Positions 15,845 to 25,598 of a stretch of DNA of 33,503 nt are shown here, piece by piece. The stretch is from the NCBI RefSeq assembly GCF_900129225.1, contig NZ_FQUG01000015.1, positions 1 through 33,503 of the forward strand. Direction: 5' to 3'. The notes beneath the pieces were generated by a model that was given only the letters and a program-made list of their open reading frames with translations, was not told the DNA's origin and ran no database searches. The DNA comes from Schwartzia succinivorans DSM 10502 (GTDB lineage Bacteria; Bacillota; Negativicutes; Selenomonadales; Selenomonadaceae). The stretch's first letter is position 1; every line of letters starts with the position of its first letter. The position numbers and the translations under genes were made by a program.

Positions 15845-17569
15845 TCATTCTTTTTCTGCGTCAACAGGTATTATTTTGAACTGTTCAACATCCACCAGTC
15901 CCCTGTCAGTAAGCTTCAGGGCAGGGATTACAGGAAGACTCATAAATGCCAGCGTCATAAGAGGGTCATAGTCCTTCCGGACTCCAAGACTGCGCGCGGT
16001 CTGTACCAGCTCCGCCGCCTGGTATGATACAGTCTCCGCATCTCCGTCAGCCATAAGACCTGCTATAGGCAGAGGAAGCGAGCCAAGCACTTTCCCGTTT
16101 TCGACAATTGCAACTCCGCCGTGAATCCTTTCGATTTCATGAGCTGCTGCCAGCATGTCGTCATCGTTTGCACCGATAACAATAAGATTATGTGAGTCGT
16201 GACCGACCGTCGATGCAATGGCGCCTCTCATCAGTCCGAAGCCCTGCAGAAGAGCGCAGGCCGATTTCCCCGTCGCGTGATGACGCTCAAACACAGCAAG
16301 CTTCAATATATCCCGCTCAGGCTCCTGCATGGCAAAGCCGTCCTTTACAGTCACATCAATGACGCGTTTTTCCGTAACAAGCTGATGCGGAATAAGTCCG
16401 ATAACATTTGCCCTTGTCCCTGAAAGGGGAATTTCAAGATTTTTCTTTGATATCTCAGCCAGATGCACCGAGTCAAGAATAACAGGCGGAACACGCTTTG
16501 GCATGTTTACTCTGAGCTTACCGTTCTCAGCCACAAGAACGCCGCTTTCAAACACCGCTGAAGGTACGAAATGCACCAAATCCTCATAGAGTGCAAAGTC
16601 CGCACGGTAACGGGGCGCAATCATTCCGCAGTCACGAAGTCCAAAGTGACGGGCAGGCGAAAGCGTTGCCATTATGATTGCCTGATGTACGGGGATACCG
16701 TCTGCGACGGCACTCCGTACTATGGAGTTGATATGACCGCGTGAAATGAGGTCAGCCGGGTGACGATCGTCGGTAACGAACATGCAGTGTGATACAGTGC
16801 GGTCATTTATGACGCCGTGAATCGCTTCAAAGTTTGTTGCGGCCGTCCCCTCCCGTATTTCAACATCAATACCTGCAGCAAGACGTATAACAGCCTCCTC
16901 AGACGAAACGCATTCGTGGTCGGAGCATACACCTGCCGCAGCATACGCCATAAGGTCTTTTCCGAGAATTCCCGGAGCGTGCCCTTCGATAAGGAGGTTT
17001 TCACGCATAGTGAGTTTCTTATATACCTCATCATCACCCTCAAGAACCCCAGGTACATTCATAAATTCGGCAAGGCCAAGTACACCAGGCTCATCAAGAA
17101 GTTCCGAAAGATCCTCCGCTGTCAGAACAGCACCGCTGTCCTCAAGCGGCGTAGCAGGCACGCAGGACGGCAGGGTAAAATATATTGAAAGAGGAAGGTG
17201 CTTCGCCGCCTCCATCATATAACGTATTCCCTCGATTCCTGCTACATTTGCTATTTCATGGGGATCCGTAACCACCGAGGTAGTTCCCAGAGGCACAACC
17301 GTACGGGCGAACTCTGCAGGACTCAGCATAGAGCTTTCGATATGAACATGTCCATCTATAAATCCCGGAAGCGCATACTGACCTGCAGCGTAAACATAAT
17401 CCCTTCCTTCATACTTTCCGATGCCTGCGATATGTCCCTGGTCTATTGCAATATCCGCGTCCACAAAATCACCCAGAAGAGAGCGGAACACCTTGGCGTT
17501 TTTTATGACAAGCTCCGCCGGCTCAACGCCCCTCGCAACTCTGACAAAACGCTTCAAATCCTTAATCAT
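15845..17569 (-). CDS. ade: Adenine deaminase
   Basis: Converts adenine to hypoxanthine plus ammonia in purine salvage. 574 residues, normal for the family. An amidohydrolase fold shows the first metal motif GFIDGHVHIESSML, followed by TDPHEIANVAG, LAEFMNVPGVLEGD, EGHAPGI, and a C-terminal adenine-deaminase domain with TVGHDSHNLIVIGAND. The start overlaps the end of the YitT-family gene by 8 nt and its end abuts the metallo-hydrolase. Confidence 0.95.
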   Translation of the reverse strand: MIKDLKRFVRVARGVEPAELVIKNAKVFRSLLGDFVDADIAIDQGHIAGIGKYEGRDYVYAAGQYALPGFIDGHVHIESSMLSPAEFARTVVPLGTTSVVTDPHEIANVAGIEGIRYMMEAAKHLPLSIYFTLPSCVPATPLEDSGAVLTAEDLSELLDEPGVLGLAEFMNVPGVLEGDDEVYKKLTMRENLLIEGHAPGILGKDLMAYAAAGVCSDHECVSSEEAVIRLAAGIDVEIREGTAATNFEAIHGVINDRTVSHCMFVTDDRHPADLISRGHINSIVRSAVADGIPVHQAIIMATLSPARHFGLRDCGMIAPRYRADFALYEDLVHFVPSAVFESGVLVAENGKLRVNMPKRVPPVILDSVHLAEISKKNLEIPLSGTRANVIGLIPHQLVTEKRVIDVTVKDGFAMQEPERDILKLAVFERHHATGKSACALLQGFGLMRGAIASTVGHDSHNLIVIGANDDDMLAAAHEIERIHGGVAIVENGKVLGSLPLPIAGLMADGDAETVSYQAAELVQTARSLGVRKDYDPLMTLAFMSLPVIPALKLTDRGLVDVEQFKIIPVDAEKE

Positions 17570-18485
17570 TTTCTTCCCCCAGCTTTTTTCTTTCTTCTTT
17601 CATACGCTCCTGCCTCTCCCTCAGCATTTCCTCAAGCCGAATACCCGGGAGCGTGAAGCCGCGCCCCATAACCTCACTGGCGTCCATAACAATCATCAGT
17701 GACTGCGGGTCTATTGCGTTTGCTATATCCTTTATACGGGCAATCTGCGTCAGACTCACCACAACGAACAGCACCTGTTTCTTCTTATGCAGAAATGCAC
17801 CCTCACCATCAAGGAAGGTTACTCCTCGTCCCACCTCACTCAGTATTCCCTCCGCGATTACGCGTGTTCGGTCAGAAATCAGAATTACAACCTTTCTATG
17901 GTTAAAGCCTGCCACTACCTTATCCGTGAGCGTACCGCTCATAAACATCGAAATAAGCGTGTACATGGCAGGAACTACACCGAACATCACAGCAGAGGCT
18001 GCCATTATGACGCAGTTAAATGCAAAAATGACACCGCCCATATTAAGCGAATAATATTTTTTAATAATCGCGGCTACTATATCAAGTCCTCCTGAACTTC
18101 CGTTCATACGGAATATGATACCGTAACCTATACCGTTAAACACACCGCCGAAAACAGCCGCCAGCATGGTATCATGCACAGGAGCGTAATCATTCAAAAA
18201 ATGTGTTGCATCAAGACATACCGAAAACATTACAGTGCCAAAAATGACATCAACAATATATTCACGCCCCAATGTCTTGAATGCAGCAAAAAGGAGCGGC
18301 AGGTTATAGACAAGCACCTGCGCGCCGACGGGAAGTCCGCCCGTCATAAAATAAACTATGATACCGATACCCGTGAGTCCACCCGACAAAAGATGGTTCG
18401 GCATCAAGAAAAGATTTATTGAACTGCTCGATATCAGACATCCGAGAACAATACCGAGCGCACGCAGCAGATGCCTGCCGTTCAT
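17562..18485 (-). CDS. YitT family membrane protein (DUF161/DUF2179)
   Basis: 307 residues. Five or six hydrophobic segments in the first two thirds (for example LGIVLGCLISSSSINLFLMP, GIGIIVYFMTGGLP, MLAAVFGGVFNGIGYGIIF with the family GxSGGxDI motif SSGGLDIVA) are followed by a cytoplasmic DUF2179 domain (about 195-280, KVVILISDRTRVIAEGILSEV, GRGVTFLDGEGAF). The biochemical role is not established. Its ATG overlaps the preceding stop (TAATG). The C-terminal tail is very charged (LRERQERMKEERKKLGEE). Confidence 0.92.
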   Translation of the reverse strand: MNGRHLLRALGIVLGCLISSSSINLFLMPNHLLSGGLTGIGIIVYFMTGGLPVGAQVLVYNLPLLFAAFKTLGREYIVDVIFGTVMFSVCLDATHFLNDYAPVHDTMLAAVFGGVFNGIGYGIIFRMNGSSGGLDIVAAIIKKYYSLNMGGVIFAFNCVIMAASAVMFGVVPAMYTLISMFMSGTLTDKVVAGFNHRKVVILISDRTRVIAEGILSEVGRGVTFLDGEGAFLHKKKQVLFVVVSLTQIARIKDIANAIDPQSLMIVMDASEVMGRGFTLPGIRLEEMLRERQERMKEERKKLGEEND

Positions 18486-19135
18486 TACTTACGCGCTCCC
18501 TTCTTCCAACGCTCATCAGGATTATTTTCTTCCGCACGGTTCCGCGCTTCAATAGCGGTTACATCAATGCCCTGATTACGCATTTCGATAGCATCGAGGT
18601 CACGGCTTTCCCAATCCTCTTCCTCTTCCGCTTCATCAATTGTCAGCGGCAGACTCGTTATCCTCCAGGACTGCATCGTGTAAACTCCTGCAAGAATTTC
18701 CAGCATAAGTTTTTCCTTGGGATTCTTTTCGTTATGGTAAATATACCATGTCTGTCCCTCAATCAGAGTACGTTCACATTTGCCGTAGGTATGCTCGATT
18801 TTATACGGAGTTGCGCCGTAGCGCACTCCATCACGGCCTACATAATCCTCATCCTTGATGACGATATCGCAAACCGTATTATCCTTCATACGGATACCTA
18901 CCTTAATGTTTTTCCTGAACTGATAGTAGCGTACATGTACTCCATACACACTTATTTCATTGTCAAAAAGCGGAGCTCCGAAGGCTTTGGTCATCTGCTC
19001 CTCCGTCACCGTCTCACCGAGCAGAATACCACGGCTTCCGAAATCCTCCGGAAGAAGACCTGCCTGTTTTTCTTTTGCCATTGCCGGCACCGCAAAAAGC
19101 ATCATGCAGAGCATGAGCATAAAAATTCGTTTCAT
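18485..19135 (-). CDS. Secreted/periplasmic protein of unknown function
   Basis: 216 residues. A signal peptide (MKR, hydrophobic core, cleavage expected after PAMA at residue 20) is followed by a mixed alpha/beta domain with repeated charged beta-strand-like segments (for example GILLGETVTEEQMTKAFG, which resembles the start of small secreted SmpA/OmlA-like folds) and an acidic C-terminus (EEEEDWESRD). I do not recognise a family with confidence. The start is the internal ATG at 19135 with AAGGAG 9 nt upstream; a longer reading frame to 19249 lacks a ribosome binding site and would bury the signal peptide. It is the first gene of an operon running to the GIY-YIG gene. Confidence 0.78.
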   Translation of the reverse strand: MKRIFMLMLCMMLFAVPAMAKEKQAGLLPEDFGSRGILLGETVTEEQMTKAFGAPLFDNEISVYGVHVRYYQFRKNIKVGIRMKDNTVCDIVIKDEDYVGRDGVRYGATPYKIEHTYGKCERTLIEGQTWYIYHNEKNPKEKLMLEILAGVYTMQSWRITSLPLTIDEAEEEEDWESRDLDAIEMRNQGIDVTAIEARNRAEENNPDERWKKGARK

Positions 19136-19165
19136 TAAAGACCACTCCTTATTCTCATCTGTAAA

Positions 19166-19174
19166 ATTATACCA
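19166..19174 (-). promoter_or_regulatory. Extended -10 promoter of the secreted protein-yitT-ade operon
   Basis: TGGTATAAT on the minus strand (TGn plus perfect TATAAT), about 30 nt before the ATG at 19135. No clear -35. Confidence 0.5.
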
Positions 19175-19232
19175 CATATTTTTATACTGCTGTAATTTGA
19201 AAAAAGAGTGACTGTACAAAACTTTTTCCGCA

Positions 19233-19268
19233 CAAAAAACCGCCTGCATCGTAAAATGCAGGCGGCTT
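19233..19268 (-). terminator. Terminator after the secreted protein gene at 19282-19878
   Basis: Perfect 10-bp stem CCGCCTGCAT / ATGCAGGCGG with a 6-nt loop, followed on the minus strand by GTTTTTTGTG. Confidence 0.85.
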
Positions 19269-19281
19269 CACCGTCATAATA

Positions 19282-19878
19282 TTACTTGCTGAGGCTCTTG
19301 AGCGGAGACTCGTTGAAATCATAATCCACCGTCATATTGACGCCCTTCAGAATGTTGACTTCCTTTATCGTATAATCGTTCATGCCGAGTGTCAGCAGGC
19401 TGAAAGCATCCCAGTTAGGCAGATAATGCTTGAGCTTCTCCTCTGCCTTTTTCTGAGACAACGGCTTTTCCCAGTTATTGAGCTGTCCCGGAGCAATAAT
19501 CAAAAGATAGTATGAACCCTGCGGAATATCCTCAAAGGAATACGTTCCATCCTCAGCGGATTTCGTTATGAAAATAGGATATCCCTCCGGTGCAACACCG
19601 TCATGATACCATGCATCAATATCCTTATGCGGAATCGACTTCATGTCAATGTCCATTGCAATAAGCTGCAGTGTCGCCAGTCTTGCAGTACGGCCCTTGG
19701 AGCTTCCACCGATACCCCATGCCACTCCTGTTATACTGCGGTCAGGTGAGTTCACTGCAACTCCGTTTCTCCCTGCCGGAGCCAGATGTATTGTACCCGA
19801 AAGCGTAGTTGAAGCCGAAGCACTCGCCATCATCATCATAGAAAGAGCAAACGCAGCCACTGTTTTTTTGAAATTCAT
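19282..19878 (-). CDS. Secreted protein with carboxypeptidase-regulatory-like beta-sandwich
   Basis: 198 residues. Signal peptide (about 1-22: FKK, then hydrophobic core, ASASAS cleavage zone). Residues 105-131 (AEDGTYSFEDIPQGSYYLLI) have the DG-Y-F-xx-P-G-Y-L pattern of carboxypeptidase-regulatory-like or Cna_B/SdrD-type beta-sandwich domains, which often act as surface spacers. The rest (VAWGIGGSSKGRTARLATLQ and KLKHYLPNWDAFSLLTLGMND) is not recognised. Preceded by a GAGGGG ribosome binding site and followed by its own terminator, so it is monocistronic. Confidence 0.75.
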   Translation of the reverse strand: MNFKKTVAAFALSMMMMASASASTTLSGTIHLAPAGRNGVAVNSPDRSITGVAWGIGGSSKGRTARLATLQLIAMDIDMKSIPHKDIDAWYHDGVAPEGYPIFITKSAEDGTYSFEDIPQGSYYLLIIAPGQLNNWEKPLSQKKAEEKLKHYLPNWDAFSLLTLGMNDYTIKEVNILKGVNMTVDYDFNESPLKSLSK

Positions 19879-19981
19879 CTTTCTTCATCCCCTCAAATAT
19901 ATTCTCCTTCAACTTGCCTGCTTCAAGTATTTCGACATTGCTTTGAAAAATCCTGCTTTGCTCAAAGAAAATTAAACAAAA

Positions 19982-20024
19982 AAAGACATCTGAACGCATA
20001 TTTTTAAAACGAACAGATGTCTTT
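19982..20024 (-). terminator. Terminator of the CDF transporter gene
   Basis: 11-bp stem AAAGACATCTG / CAGATGTCTTT with a 21-nt loop, followed on the minus strand by TTTTTGTTTAATTTT. Confidence 0.75.
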
Positions 20025-20029
20025 AAGTT

Positions 20030-21196
20030 TCAGCAGTACTGATGGTCGAAATGTATATCGACCTCGACTCCCGGATGTGAGGTCTCAAGCTGCTGCTCAA
20101 TCACTTTGCGGATTTCTTGATCCGAGAGATATGTTTTATGCGGAACAACAACGTCAAAGAGAAGACGGCGGCGTCCCTCTGTGAGCGTAACCATCCGGAA
20201 GTCATGCATGGTAAGTCCTGTCTCCACCGCCTGCAGAACATTCGTCAGGAAAAGACGGAATGCGTTCGTCTCAGGATCATCCACAACAATCGGGTCCATA
20301 TGCACAGTGACATTCAGATTATATTTCTCTGCGATGCGCTGCTCCAAATCGTCAATAATTTCGTGCGCTTCCATAATGTTCATGGTGTGAGGAACCTCTG
20401 CATGAAGCGAAGCAAAAACACGCCCCGGTCCGTAGTTATGAACTATGAGGTCATGAACTCCGACGATAGATTTTGTTGCGAGCGTCATGCATTTTATTCC
20501 CGTGGTAAGCTCAGGATCAGGGGCCTCTCCCAAAAGCGGCTGAATAGTTCCGTTGGCAGCCTCCCATCCGCTGTAAAGAACAAAGAGCGATACCAGCGCG
20601 CCTGCGATACCGTCAATGTTTACTCCTGCCAGCTCATACACAAGAACGCTTGCGAGAACGACTGCCGTGGTAAGGCAGTCAGAACGGCTGTCCACTCCTG
20701 CCGCGTGAATCGTTGCGGAATTAAGTCGGCGTCCCGCCCTGAAATAAAATTCCGATAGCACAAGCTTGCCGACAATGGAAAGAACAAGCACTCCCGCAGT
20801 CACCGCATCTACCGCTATTGCCTCCGGCGAAATAATTTTCTCAACGGAGGATTTGAGAAGCTCAAAGCCAACAATTATTATCACAACTGCCAGGAAAAGA
20901 CCGCTGAGATATTCCACCCGGCCATGGCCGAAGGGATGCTCAGGATCCGCAGGGCTTGCAGCCATACGGAATCCGAACAGCATTGCAACGCCCGAGCCGG
21001 CATCCGACAGGTTATTGAGACCATCGGCAATAACCGAAATAGATCCGCTTACGAAACCAATAATCAGCTTTGCGGTGCACAGCATAAGATTTGCTATAAT
21101 ACCGATAACGCTTACGCGCATTCCCATTTTTTCTCTTGTTCCCGAATCATTCATGTTCTCCAGTCCGGGGAGAAGCTTTTCTACAATAGCATCCAT
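20030..21196 (-). CDS. Cation diffusion facilitator (CDF) family metal efflux transporter, possibly Mn-type
   Basis: 388 residues; a CDF proton-coupled exporter of divalent metals. N-terminal transmembrane domain (about 28-215) with ADGLNNLSDAG (58-67), HPFGHGRVEY (87-96) and HAAGVDSRSD (164-173). The metal-site positions read N61xxxD65 in helix 2 and D169xxxD173 in helix 5; to my knowledge this N/D pattern fits manganese exporters (MntE/MneP-like), whereas zinc exporters usually have D/H. The long C-terminus (about 215-388) looks like two cytoplasmic ferredoxin-like domains, the second ending in VDIHFDHQYC with potential metal ligands. The start ATG has AAGGAG 8 nt upstream. It is monocistronic between two terminators. 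Confidence 0.92.
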   Translation of the reverse strand: MDAIVEKLLPGLENMNDSGTREKMGMRVSVIGIIANLMLCTAKLIIGFVSGSISVIADGLNNLSDAGSGVAMLFGFRMAASPADPEHPFGHGRVEYLSGLFLAVVIIIVGFELLKSSVEKIISPEAIAVDAVTAGVLVLSIVGKLVLSEFYFRAGRRLNSATIHAAGVDSRSDCLTTAVVLASVLVYELAGVNIDGIAGALVSLFVLYSGWEAANGTIQPLLGEAPDPELTTGIKCMTLATKSIVGVHDLIVHNYGPGRVFASLHAEVPHTMNIMEAHEIIDDLEQRIAEKYNLNVTVHMDPIVVDDPETNAFRLFLTNVLQAVETGLTMHDFRMVTLTEGRRRLLFDVVVPHKTYLSDQEIRKVIEQQLETSHPGVEVDIHFDHQYC

Positions 21197-21255
21197 AAAT
21201 AGTTCTCCTTATTCTGATAATGAAAGTCAATGACAGTCTACGACAAAAAGCACAA

Positions 21256-21285
21256 ATGCCTCCCCTGCTGTCGCAGGGAAGGCAT
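21256..21285 (-). terminator. Terminator of the birA-coaX-dusB-M18 operon
   Basis: 13-bp stem with one mismatch (ATGCCTTCCCTGC / GCAGGGGAGGCAT on the minus strand), 4-nt loop, followed by TTGTGCTTTTTGT. Confidence 0.75.
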
Positions 21286-21329
21286 CCTTTTATAAATTTA
21301 ATTAATTTTACAATCTGTTCATTGTTTTG

Positions 21330-22742
21330 TCAAGCTTCTTTCAGAAAAGCCTTATAACCCTTCATTACCTCGTAAAGGTCAATCTTGCTGGTAACCTCCC
21401 AGGGAGCATGCATAGAGACGACAGCAACGCCGCTGTCAATTACCTGCATCCCGTAGAGGGACATGATGTAGGCGATGGTTCCGCCGCCACCAAGGTCAAC
21501 CTTTCCGAGCTCCGCCGTCTGGAAGCGGACATTATGCTTGTCCATGATTCCGCGAAGCTCTCCGAGATACTCCGCGTTTGCGTCGTTGGAGCCTGACTTG
21601 CCACGGGAGCCGGTGTATTTATTGAACACCATGCCGCCGCCAAGATAAGCCACATTCTTTTTATCAAATGCACTTGCGTAGAGCGGATCATATCCGGAGC
21701 TTACATCGGAGGAAAGCATTTTGGAGTTTGCAAGACAGCGGCGCATAGTAAGATCGCTGTACTGTCCTATTCCGTTCATGACCTCGGCAAGCGCGTTTTC
21801 AAAGAAACGGGACTGCATGCCTGTAGCTCCCACGCTTCCGATTTCTTCTTTATCCACGAGAAGGCAGACTGCTGTCTTTTCCACGTCCTTCATTTCGAGC
21901 ATGGCATAAAGGGAAGTGTATGCGCAGACACGGTCATCCTGTCCATATCCAAGGATAAGGCTCTTGTCAAAGCCAAGCTCCCTTGCTCGGCCTGCAGGAA
22001 CCATAGTCAGCTCCGCTGATACGAAATCATCCTCCTCGATATCGTATTTTTCTTTAAGTATTGAAAGAACTCCTGCCTTTACAGCGTCCTTTTCCTCTCC
22101 CTCAAGAGGCAGCGAACCAACGAGTATATCAAGGTTTTCGCCCTCGATTACCTTATCAGCCTTTTTGGTCATCTGCTCCTGAGCGAGATGAATCAAAAGG
22201 TCCGTAACACAGAAGGCAGGCTCATTTTCTTTTTCACCGACGACAATCTCTAACTTTGTACCATCCTTTTTGACGACAACGCCGTGAATGGCAAGCGGCA
22301 GAGCAACCCACTGATATTTTTTGATGCCGCCATAATAATGTGTGTTAAAGTAAGCAAGCCCGGAATCCTCGTACAAAGGATTCTGTTTTAAGTCGAGGCG
22401 GCATGTATCCACATGGGCTCCGAGAATCGAGAGTCCCTGGTCGAGAGGTGCTTGTCCAAGGTTGAAAAGAGCAATTGTCTTTCCCATACCTGCGACGTAA
22501 ACCTTGTCTCCTGCATGGAGCTTTTTACCACCCTTGGTTGCAGCTCTGAGTTCTTTGTAACCGGCCTTCTCCGCAAGACGGATTGTCTCGGCTACGCTTT
22601 CACGCTCAGTCTTGCAGTTCGACAGAAAATCAATATATCCGCTGCTGAGCTTTTCAAGCTCCTTCTTTTCCTTGTCCAAGTAAGAAAGCCATACAGATTT
22701 TTTCTCTTTCTTTTCTTTTTTTGCTTCTTTTTCTTTGCTCAT
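21330..22742 (-). CDS. Aminopeptidase, peptidase family M18
   Basis: 470 residues, similar to bacterial aminopeptidase 1 (ApeA-like). Zinc ligands visible in [11 protein letters not shown] (H110, D112), [12 protein letters not shown] (catalytic glutamates), [10 protein letters not shown] (Asp) and VSMHAPWE (His near the C-terminus). It removes N-terminal residues from peptides in the cytoplasm. A Lys-rich N-terminal tail ([13 protein letters not shown]) precedes the catalytic domain and is not part of the fold. The start overlaps the dusB stop by 4 nt (ATGA), so it is translationally coupled to dusB. Confidence 0.94.
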   Translation of the reverse strand: MSKEKEAKKEKKEKKSVWLSYLDKEKKELEKLSSGYIDFLSNCKTERESVAETIRLAEKAGYKELRAATKGGKKLHAGDKVYVAGMGKTIALFNLGQAPLDQGLSILGAHVDTCRLDLKQNPLYEDSGLAYFNTHYYGGIKKYQWVALPLAIHGVVVKKDGTKLEIVVGEKENEPAFCVTDLLIHLAQEQMTKKADKVIEGENLDILVGSLPLEGEEKDAVKAGVLSILKEKYDIEEDDFVSAELTMVPAGRARELGFDKSLILGYGQDDRVCAYTSLYAMLEMKDVEKTAVCLLVDKEEIGSVGATGMQSRFFENALAEVMNGIGQYSDLTMRRCLANSKMLSSDVSSGYDPLYASAFDKKNVAYLGGGMVFNKYTGSRGKSGSNDANAEYLGELRGIMDKHNVRFQTAELGKVDLGGGGTIAYIMSLYGMQVIDSGVAVVSMHAPWEVTSKIDLYEVMKGYKAFLKEA

Positions 22743-23728
22743 CGCAATCCCTCTTTCTGTTCTTCTCCACGAGAAATCATATCATGAACAATACGGGAAA
22801 AATCCTCCCGCGTTTCGGCCCTGTTAAATGCCTCACGAAGGAAAGCTCCACCCTTCAATCCCTTTGTATACCAGGTGGCGTGCTTTCGCATCTCACGGGA
22901 GCCTATATAGTCTCCCTTCCATTCTACCAGCATATCAAGATGGCGCATTATGAGCGCGCCGCGCTCTTCCAAGGTTGGAGGCGGCGGCACAGTCCCGGTG
23001 GTCAAAAACTCATGAAATGTCCTGAATATCCATGGATTTCCCTGTGCAGCCCGTCCTATCATAACCCCGTCACATTTCGTCTGACGGAATATACGCGCCA
23101 GATCGTCCGTTGTACGGACATCCCCGTTTGCGATGACAGGAATGGACACAGCTTCTTTGACCTTTGCAATCATATCCCAGTCCGAGTGTCCCTTGTAATA
23201 CTGCTCCCGTGTCCTTCCATGAACAGCAATGGCATCAACACCTGCCGCCTCTGCACGTTTTGCCATTTCCACAGCGTTGATATGGTTTTCATCAAAGCCG
23301 ATACGCATTTTTACAGTAACCGGCATCTTTACAGCTTTTCGCATTTCTGTGAGAATTGCCTGTGCCCTCTCAGGATCAAGGAGCAGTGCCGAGCCTGCAC
23401 GGTTCTTTACGATTTTTGGGGCAGGGCAGCCCATATTAAAATCAATGACATCGGCACAGCCCAGTTCCTCGACATAAGCCGCAGCCTTTGCCACCGGACC
23501 AGGCTCAGCTCCGAAAAGCTGCATGGCAAGAGGACGCTCTTCAGGAACTGTTTTCAGCATATTGCAGGTATTTTCGTTTCTGAAATTGATTCCGAGGACA
23601 CTTACCATCTCGGAATATACCATAGCACAGCCCATCTCACGGGCCAGCACGCAGTACGGAGTATCCGTAACGCCTGCCATCGGTGCCAAAAATACCGGCA
23701 CCGGAAAATCAAGATTTCCTATTTTCAT
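22739..23728 (-). CDS. dusB: tRNA-dihydrouridine synthase (DusB type)
   Basis: 329 residues. FMN-dependent reduction of uridine in the tRNA D-loop. The TIM-barrel landmarks are [12 protein letters not shown] (15-26), [20 protein letters not shown] (catalytic Cys about residue 101, read as two blocks), [22 protein letters not shown] and [12 protein letters not shown]. The C-terminal helical RNA-binding part is present. It overlaps coaX by 4 nt (ATGA) and the M18 gene by 4 nt. In many Firmicutes dusB lies next to greA and lysS; here they are 8.6 kb apart. Confidence 0.95.
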   Translation of the reverse strand: MKIGNLDFPVPVFLAPMAGVTDTPYCVLAREMGCAMVYSEMVSVLGINFRNENTCNMLKTVPEERPLAMQLFGAEPGPVAKAAAYVEELGCADVIDFNMGCPAPKIVKNRAGSALLLDPERAQAILTEMRKAVKMPVTVKMRIGFDENHINAVEMAKRAEAAGVDAIAVHGRTREQYYKGHSDWDMIAKVKEAVSIPVIANGDVRTTDDLARIFRQTKCDGVMIGRAAQGNPWIFRTFHEFLTTGTVPPPPTLEERGALIMRHLDMLVEWKGDYIGSREMRKHATWYTKGLKGGAFLREAFNRAETREDFSRIVHDMISRGEEQKEGLR

Positions 23729-24507
23729 TCTTTCTTAGGCTCCGGAAGATTGCGCTCATAAAGTACGCGAAGTCCTGTAAGTGTGAGGAAATTATCCACC
23801 TTGTCAATGGTTTTCGACTCACGGGAAATCATGCGGGCAAGACCGCCTGTTGCGACTACGCGCATCTCCATTTTCATCTCCGCCTTTATACGGCGCACAA
23901 TCTCATCTATCTGACCAACAAATCCAAAAATTACACCCGACTGCATCGCAGATATTGTGTTGCGGCAGACAACTGTCTTAGGGGTAACAAGAGCTACACG
24001 GGGAAGCTGGGCTGCTCTCTGGAAAAGAGCCTCCGAGGAAATACCTATTCCCGGAGCAATTACGCCGCCGAGGTAATCACCGTTTTCAGCAACAACATCA
24101 AAGGTTGTAGCAGTACCGATATCCACTACGATAAGAGGTCCGCCGTACTGGTCATAAGCTCCTACGGAGTTTACGATACGGTCTGCACCGATTTCTCTTG
24201 GATTCTCGTATTTCAGACGGATTCCGGTCTTGATGCCGGGGCCTACCACCAGCGGATGAATGCGGAAGTAGCGTTCACACATTTTTACAAGGGGCACAAC
24301 AAGAGGCGGCACAACCGAAGAAATTATAATTGCCTCGATGTCTGACATACGGATGCCCTGAAAGCGGAACAAATTATTTATGAGCATTCCGTATTCATCG
24401 CCGGTCTTCTGACGGTCCGTTGAAATGCGCCAATGGCGTACGAGCTTCTTTCCTTCATATGTACCGAGCACTATATTACTGTTGCCGATATCAAATACTA
24501 AAAGCAT
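23725..24507 (-). CDS. coaX: Type III pantothenate kinase
   Basis: 260 residues; first enzyme of CoA synthesis from pantothenate, ATP dependent, with a monovalent-cation requirement and no feedback by CoA. Visible motifs are DIGNSN (6-11), [24 protein letters not shown]-like segment, [24 protein letters not shown] and [11 protein letters not shown]. The start ATG has GGAGGAAA 7 nt upstream. It is 55 nt downstream of birA and overlaps dusB. With panB in the same window it connects pantothenate supply and CoA, though the genes are not in one operon. Confidence 0.96.
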   Translation of the reverse strand: MLLVFDIGNSNIVLGTYEGKKLVRHWRISTDRQKTGDEYGMLINNLFRFQGIRMSDIEAIIISSVVPPLVVPLVKMCERYFRIHPLVVGPGIKTGIRLKYENPREIGADRIVNSVGAYDQYGGPLIVVDIGTATTFDVVAENGDYLGGVIAPGIGISSEALFQRAAQLPRVALVTPKTVVCRNTISAMQSGVIFGFVGQIDEIVRRIKAEMKMEMRVVATGGLARMISRESKTIDKVDNFLTLTGLRVLYERNLPEPKKE

Positions 24508-24562
24508 AATTTTCCTCCATTCCTGCGTAAGCAGGGATTTTTACAATATTTGAAGTACAGGT

Positions 24563-25537
24563 TCACTTATTTCTTGGGCGGATGGATACATCTCCTGCCA
24601 GCACACGGGTTCTTCCCTTAGGCGTATCTACCAGAAGCGCTCCGTCCTCATCTATGTCAGCCGCGACACCGGCGTATGTTTCCTTGACTCCGATTACATT
24701 TATTTCCTGCCCGAGTGTCACGGAATATTTCCGCCACTCATCAAGCACCTTTGAAAAACCGTGCTCCAGTACCTCGCAGTACAGCTCATCCATTGCGTTG
24801 AGAATCTCCGCAAAGAGGGGCACACGTGCAAGACGCTCCCCCTTGATGGACTGCAGTGAAATTCCGATATCCCGAAGCTCCTCCGGAAAATCCTCCGGAA
24901 GTATGTTTACATTAAGCCCTGTTCCGATGATAACGTAATGAATCCTCTCCATTTCCGCGTTCATCTCAGTCAGGGTTCCGTCCAGCTTTTTACCGTTGTA
25001 GAGAATATCATTAGGCCATTTAATACCCACATCGACACCGAATTTTCTTATTGCACGCGTGAGAGCAACTGCTGTCATCAGCGTACATTTCGGCGCTTCC
25101 TGAGGAAGAAATGTGGGACGCAGAAGCATTGAGAACCATATTCCCTTGTACTTTGGAGAGAACCAGCCGCGGGAAAGTCTTCCCTTCCCTCCTGTCTGCT
25201 CCTCCGCCACAATTACAGTCCCGTCAGGAGCTCCCTGAAGAGCCAGCTTTTTTGCTTCGTCATTTGACGAGCTTACCTTATCAAAATGCACAATCTTTTT
25301 ACCGATTATCTTCGTATGCAGGAGCGGCTTTATTTCCTCCGACAGAAGAAGATCCGGGGATTCCTTCAGCGAATAACCGCTGTGGGAATGACTCACTATA
25401 TCATACCCGTCTTCCTTCAGCGCCTGGATATGCTTCCAAACCGCCGTTCTTGACACGCCAAGCCCCTGCGCGATTTCCTCGCCGGATATGTATGAATCAC
25501 CTGCTTTCCTCAAAAGCTCAAGGATTTTTCCCTTCAT
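24563..25537 (-). CDS. birA: Bifunctional biotin ligase/biotin operon repressor BirA
   Basis: 324 residues. N-terminal winged helix (1-60: ISGEEIAQGLGVSRTAVWKHIQAL) for DNA binding, a central biotin-protein ligase domain (about 80-265) with GGKGRLSRGWFSP, IKWPNDILYNGKKLDG and IGTGLNVN, and a C-terminal SH3-like domain (about 270-324). It attaches biotin to carboxylase subunits and represses biotin genes. The ATG is preceded by GGAGGAGA. Its own promoter contains a palindrome that looks like a BirA box, suggesting autoregulation. It leads an operon with coaX, dusB and the M18 peptidase. Confidence 0.95.
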   Translation of the reverse strand: MKGKILELLRKAGDSYISGEEIAQGLGVSRTAVWKHIQALKEDGYDIVSHSHSGYSLKESPDLLLSEEIKPLLHTKIIGKKIVHFDKVSSSNDEAKKLALQGAPDGTVIVAEEQTGGKGRLSRGWFSPKYKGIWFSMLLRPTFLPQEAPKCTLMTAVALTRAIRKFGVDVGIKWPNDILYNGKKLDGTLTEMNAEMERIHYVIIGTGLNVNILPEDFPEELRDIGISLQSIKGERLARVPLFAEILNAMDELYCEVLEHGFSKVLDEWRKYSVTLGQEINVIGVKETYAGVAADIDEDGALLVDTPKGRTRVLAGDVSIRPRNK

Positions 25538-25572
25538 AAGGCATCTCCTCCTGCAAATATGTTCGTTTAAAA

Positions 25573-25589
25573 AGGTTAACGGTTAACCT
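25573..25589. promoter_or_regulatory. Probable BirA operator
   Basis: Perfect 17-bp inverted repeat AGGTTAAC-G-GTTAACCT, with the GGTTAA/TTAACC cores typical of Firmicute BirA boxes but with a much shorter spacing than the usual bipartite box. It lies immediately downstream of the birA transcription start, where a bound repressor would block initiation. Confidence 0.6.
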
Positions 25590-25598
25590 AACTCCTAT

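Noticed and set aside
22721-23761. 346-codon plus-strand frame over dusB
   Set aside because: Antisense to dusB and lacking a start signal.
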